A stretch of 42,642 bases of DNA. Origin: Lachnospiraceae bacterium (lineage in GTDB: Bacteria > Bacillota > Clostridia > Lachnospirales > Lachnospiraceae). The DNA lies in assembly GCA_024695605.1 (NCBI GenBank), contig JAILHW010000175.1:1-42642 (forward strand), read 5' to 3'. This document shows, in pieces, positions 39,561 to 42,642 of the stretch; positions within the stretch are counted from its first letter, which is position 1, and every line of letters starts with the position of its first letter. Below the pieces are notes generated by a model that searched no databases, was not told the DNA's origin, and saw nothing but the letters and a program-made list of their open reading frames with translations. The position numbers and the translations under genes are program-made.

Positions 39561-42425
39561 TCATGAGTTTTGATTCAAGGTTTCTTCCAGCATGTTTTTG
39601 ATCTGTTCATAAAGCGCAAGAAGCTGCGGATGCAGATCCTCAAGAACCGTTTCCTCCTGCGCCGAGGCGGCGTCCTCAAGCAGCTTGGAAAGCTTGGCCA
39701 TCTGGATAAAGCCCGCGGTCTTGGAGGTGGTCTTTAAGGCATGCACGAGGGTGCGGTAGTCCTTCCAGTTTTTGTCTGCATACAGCGTATTCAGCGCATC
39801 CCGTTTTGGGGTAAAATCATTTGCATAGTCCCGAAGGATCTCAACATAGAAATCCCGGTCCCCGCCGCAATAGGAAAGACCGCTTTTGACGTCCACATCA
39901 TTTTGCGAAAGCGTTTCCGTGATGGCATGGAACTGTGCTTCCGGGATCTGATCGCTGCCGTCCGCCCCGCCGGATCCGCCTTCAAAGCCATCCTCGGACT
40001 CCGGACCAAACTCCAGAACCTCACCCTCCCAGGTGCCCTGATCGGGCAGGGGATCCAAGGTCTTTGGCTGATCGCTATCGGCCTTTACAGTGGTATAGGA
40101 GATCTTGCTCTTGGGCAGGTAGTCTGCCAGCTTTTCCTCCAGCGCCTCTACTTCGATGGGCTTGGACAGATAATCATCAAAGCCTGCCTCCAGGTATTTT
40201 TCCCTGGCACCCACGATGGCGTTGGCAGTCAGAGCGATGACAAAGGTCTTCCTGGGGATCAGGTTTTCTTCCTTGAGTTTGGCCAGGGTTTCCAGACCAT
40301 CCATCTTCGGCATCATGTGATCCAGAAAGACGATGTCATAGGTCTTTTGCTTCATCAGTTCAATGGCTTCCATACCGGAGGAGGCCTGATCGGGCTGGAT
40401 GCGGTTGCGCTTCATCAGGCTGCGGATGACCTTCAGGTTCATCAGGTTATCATCCACCACCAGAATATCGGCATCCGGCGCACAGATAAAGGTTTCCGCG
40501 CCGTCCTCGCCCTTGCTTTTGGTAAGCCGGCCGGTATAATCTCCGATGGGCTCCGGATCCACGATCAGCTGGCGCAGGATGAAGGAAAACTCCGAGCCTT
40601 CTCCGTACACACTTTTGACCTCCAGTGTGGTATGCATCATGCGAAGAAGCCTGTTGACAATGGCCATTCCAAGGCCCGTGCCCTCGATGCTGCGGTTTCT
40701 CTTTTCCTCAAGCCGCTCAAAGGATTCAAAGAGCTTGCTCATATCCTCTTTCCGGATCCCGATGCCGGTATCCTTAACAGCTACCCGAACTCTGACATAG
40801 CCGCTGCTGCGTCCGATATCGGATACGGACAAGGTGACGGAGCCTTTTTCCGTGTATTTTACGGCGTTGGTCAAAAGGTTCATGATCACCTGTGTGATAC
40901 GGATATCATCGCCCTGCAGTACGGAGGGCAGATTCTCATCGACCTCCACGTGAAACTCCAGTCCCTTGGAGCGGGCTCTCTCGGATACGGAATTGGCCAG
41001 ATTGTTGATCACACTGGCAAGGTCATAGCTGACGGAGATGATCTCCATCTTGCCGTCCTCGATCTTGGAAAAGTCCAGGATGCTGTTGACCAGAGAAAGC
41101 AGTGTCTTTCCCGCATCACGGATATTCATCGAGTATTCGTTGATGTCCCGGTCGGTGGATTCCCGAAGGACCATCTCGTTCATACCCAGGATGGCGTTGA
41201 TGGGCGTCCGGATCTCGTGGGACATATTGGCAAGGAATGCGCTCTTTGCCTTATTGGCAGAGTCTGCGATCCGGATCTGCTGCTGCAGAGAGGTCGCCAT
41301 GGTCTGCAGGGAATTGGAAAGGATACCGATCTCATCGGAGCTGTGGACATTGATGTCCTCGCTGTAGTTGCCGTCGGCATACTGCTCTGCAACGGCGGTC
41401 ATCTTTTTCAAAGGATCGGTGATGGTTTTTACTAAAAGTCTGAACACCACAAGCGCAAAGACCAGTACGATGGTCAGAAGCAGGATCTGGCGCTTCATCA
41501 GGCTTGCCTGCGGGGCATTGATCTCATTTAAGGGAGCGTAAACACCCAGGATCATACCGTTTTTCAGTTCCTTCAGGATGATCTTCTGTTCGGTTCCCTC
41601 CCGGGATTTGCAGATGATGGATTTGTTATGCGCGATCTTCAGAATGTTGCAAAAATACGTCTGATCAGACAGGGGCAGATCGTCATAGCTGATGCCCTGC
41701 GGATAGGCTTCGTGATAGATGATGTTGCCGCTTTTGTCGATCATGAAGGCACTTCCGGTATCATAGAGTCTGACCTGCGAGGTGGCTTCCTTGAGCTGCT
41801 CCATGCTGATATCCATACCGATGATACCGACGGTGTAGTTGTTGTAGAAATAGGGAATGATATAGGAGATCATATCCACGCCCAGATTGGCGTTGTAGTA
41901 AGGATCCATCCACATGGGCTGTCCGGCACTGATGGGGATGTAGTACCAGCCTACGTGCTCCAGATCGTCCTCTTCATAAAGGCTCATATCGGTCGGAACC
42001 GAAGGCTGCCAGGAATCATCACTTAAGTTAATGGTGTACCAGAAGCCGCTGGTGGGACCAAAGTCGTCAGGGTTGTAGCGCAGGTAAACGGACATGGCAC
42101 CGCGGGTGTTCTCCGCGATGCTCTTGCCCAGTTCGGATACGTCATAGGTATATTTGTCACGTTCCCGGCCATCAGAAAGGAAGGCCGTATAGGTCTCGGC
42201 CCTTTTGATGGCGTAATTATAGATGGTATCCACCGACTGCTCCGTGGAGCGGAAATTATCATCAATGATGTTGGTATAATAATCCGCTACGCCCATAAGG
42301 ATCTTTTCCGAATCCTCATTCAGCATGGTGTTGGTACGGATGGTGGAGGTGACCAAAAATATGCCGCCCATAAATATCATGATCAAAGTCACCACAAGGA
42401 TGATCTTGGTCTGGATGGATCGCAT
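39561..42425 (-). CDS. Hybrid sensor histidine kinase with receiver and Hpt domains
   Basis: A 954-residue membrane protein. First membrane helix at about residues 7-27; an extracellular double-Cache domain to about 305; second helix at about 310-330; HAMP (VAEQYADGNYSEDINVHSSDEIG); HisKA with H403 in MSHEIRTPINAILGMNEM; the ATPase domain with LLTNAVKYTEKGSV, VKDTGIGI and GTGLGMAIV; a receiver domain with D702 in IVFLDHMMPKMDG; and a C-terminal Hpt domain with H895 in LVHALKTTSKTAG. The His-Asp-His set indicates a full phosphorelay whose final Asp receiver is encoded elsewhere. It lies 13 bases after the end of a Big-domain secreted-protein gene with AAGGAG between them, so they are probably co-transcribed. 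The ligand is unknown; dCache modules usually bind amino acids or small organic acids. Confidence 0.94.
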   Translation of the reverse strand: MRSIQTKIILVVTLIMIFMGGIFLVTSTIRTNTMLNEDSEKILMGVADYYTNIIDDNFRSTEQSVDTIYNYAIKRAETYTAFLSDGRERDKYTYDVSELGKSIAENTRGAMSVYLRYNPDDFGPTSGFWYTINLSDDSWQPSVPTDMSLYEEDDLEHVGWYYIPISAGQPMWMDPYYNANLGVDMISYIIPYFYNNYTVGIIGMDISMEQLKEATSQVRLYDTGSAFMIDKSGNIIYHEAYPQGISYDDLPLSDQTYFCNILKIAHNKSIICKSREGTEQKIILKELKNGMILGVYAPLNEINAPQASLMKRQILLLTIVLVFALVVFRLLVKTITDPLKKMTAVAEQYADGNYSEDINVHSSDEIGILSNSLQTMATSLQQQIRIADSANKAKSAFLANMSHEIRTPINAILGMNEMVLRESTDRDINEYSMNIRDAGKTLLSLVNSILDFSKIEDGKMEIISVSYDLASVINNLANSVSERARSKGLEFHVEVDENLPSVLQGDDIRITQVIMNLLTNAVKYTEKGSVTLSVSDIGRSSGYVRVRVAVKDTGIGIRKEDMSKLFESFERLEEKRNRSIEGTGLGMAIVNRLLRMMHTTLEVKSVYGEGSEFSFILRQLIVDPEPIGDYTGRLTKSKGEDGAETFICAPDADILVVDDNLMNLKVIRSLMKRNRIQPDQASSGMEAIELMKQKTYDIVFLDHMMPKMDGLETLAKLKEENLIPRKTFVIALTANAIVGAREKYLEAGFDDYLSKPIEVEALEEKLADYLPKSKISYTTVKADSDQPKTLDPLPDQGTWEGEVLEFGPESEDGFEGGSGGADGSDQIPEAQFHAITETLSQNDVDVKSGLSYCGGDRDFYVEILRDYANDFTPKRDALNTLYADKNWKDYRTLVHALKTTSKTAGFIQMAKLSKLLEDAASAQEETVLEDLHPQLLALYEQIKNMLEETLNQNS

Positions 42426-42438
42426 GGTGTCTCCTTAA

Positions 42439-42642
42439 TTATTTAACCTTGATGGTTATGGTTTTGCTGATGCTTTTCATAGTGCCGTTGGCAGCAACAG
42501 TTACCGTAACCTTGAAGCTTCCCTTAGGGGCTTTTTTCTTGATGGTGATCACGCCCTTTTTGGAAACCTTAACGCATTTTTTCAGCTTCGCGGATTTGCA
42601 GGCCACCTTGTAGGAAACCTTACCCTTGCTGTTGGTGGTAAC
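42439..42642 (-). CDS. C-terminal end of a Lys-rich, Ig-like (Big-type) secreted protein, cut by window edge
   Basis: The frame is open from the window edge to a TAA at 42441-42439 (67 residues seen). The pattern SYKVACKSAKLKKCVKVSKK, then GVITIKKKAPKG and SKTITIKVK at the end is that of a bacterial Ig-like (Big-type) repeat of secreted or surface proteins, closely like the last domain of the GH16 protein in style (Lys-rich, ending in a TIKI/TIKV strand). The N-terminal part, and so the function, lies outside the window. It precedes the hybrid kinase gene with only 13 bases between. Confidence 0.75.
   Translation of the reverse strand, partial: VTTNSKGKVSYKVACKSAKLKKCVKVSKKGVITIKKKAPKGSFKVTVTVAANGTMKSISKTITIKVK

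Noticed and set aside
39741..41435. Long open frame (564 codons) on the plus strand opposite the hybrid kinase
   Set aside because: Antisense shadow; the minus strand carries complete HisKA, ATPase, receiver and Hpt motifs in one frame, and the plus-strand translation is low in complexity and motif-free.
1..42642. CRISPR arrays, tRNA or rRNA genes, insertion sequences, prophage, riboswitches
   Set aside because: I looked for repeat-spacer patterns, cloverleaf arms, transposase motifs and long structured leaders and found none I could support.

Overview
The window looks like a chromosomal segment of an anaerobic Gram-positive gut-type Clostridia, most likely Lachnospiraceae. This is inferred from content: [FeFe]-hydrogenases, indolepyruvate:ferredoxin oxidoreductase, an iron-sulfur flavoprotein, lipoprotein-type binding proteins, a YesM/YesN sugar two-component system, strong AGGAGG ribosome sites and roughly 50% GC. 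I could not run a database search, so the species is not named. I see no rRNA, tRNA, CRISPR array, transposase or phage gene.

Layout. (1) 1-7.2 kb is a mosaic of small housekeeping and stress genes: a partial NMT1/TauA-type binding lipoprotein (minus strand, cut by the left edge), a nitroreductase broken by an internal deletion, a small unknown protein, tcdA, an ABM-fold monooxygenase, a GNAT acetyltransferase, a macrodomain protein, an iron-sulfur flavoprotein, an EamA exporter and an OhrR-like MarR regulator. The broken nitroreductase and the regulator share an almost identical promoter/operator. (2) 7.3-14.7 kb, all plus strand: a chemoreceptor, a choline/aminoglycoside-kinase-fold protein, then a tight hydrogenase operon consisting of a [2Fe-2S] protein, a PAS-bearing sensory-type (group C) [FeFe]-hydrogenase homologue, a SpoIIE/PP2C phosphatase and a catalytic-type group B [FeFe]-hydrogenase. 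(3) 14.7-34.8 kb is a beta-glucan utilisation locus: a 1369-residue secreted multimodular GH16 enzyme (minus strand), a GH55-like beta-helix protein with an N-terminal membrane segment, a sugar ABC importer (binding protein plus two permeases), a second large binding lipoprotein overlapping a YesM kinase, and a YesN AraC-type regulator. A separate OmpR regulator/kinase/FtsX-type ABC module sits inside it. (4) 34.8-38.5 kb: iorA-iorB-paaK, aryl-pyruvate oxidation and aryl-acetate activation. (5) 38.5-42.6 kb, minus strand: the end of a Big-domain secreted protein, a hybrid sensor kinase and mnmA, apparently one transcription unit.

How the parts fit. The three glucan structural units (GH16, GH55-like, ABC importer) each start from a promoter with the same architecture: an inverted repeat of A-rich/T-rich arms ending 16-17 bases before a TATAAT-like -10 with no good -35. 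This is the pattern expected of an activator site, and the AraC-type YesN regulator encoded downstream is the obvious candidate. Secreted GH16 would cut beta-1,3 or mixed-linkage glucan, the GH55-like protein would act at the membrane, and the ABC system would import the products. No MsiK-type ATPase for the importer and no intracellular glycosidase is in the window. The hydrogenase operon pairs a probable H2-sensing protein and a phosphatase with a working-type hydrogenase, suggesting redox/H2 feedback on fermentation.

The most interesting items are the shared glucan promoter element, the sensor-phosphatase-hydrogenase operon (including an unassigned C-terminal region on the phosphatase), the GH55-like protein, the OhrR-type promoter shared with a decaying nitroreductase, and a perfect 12-bp palindrome in front of the ABC exporter.
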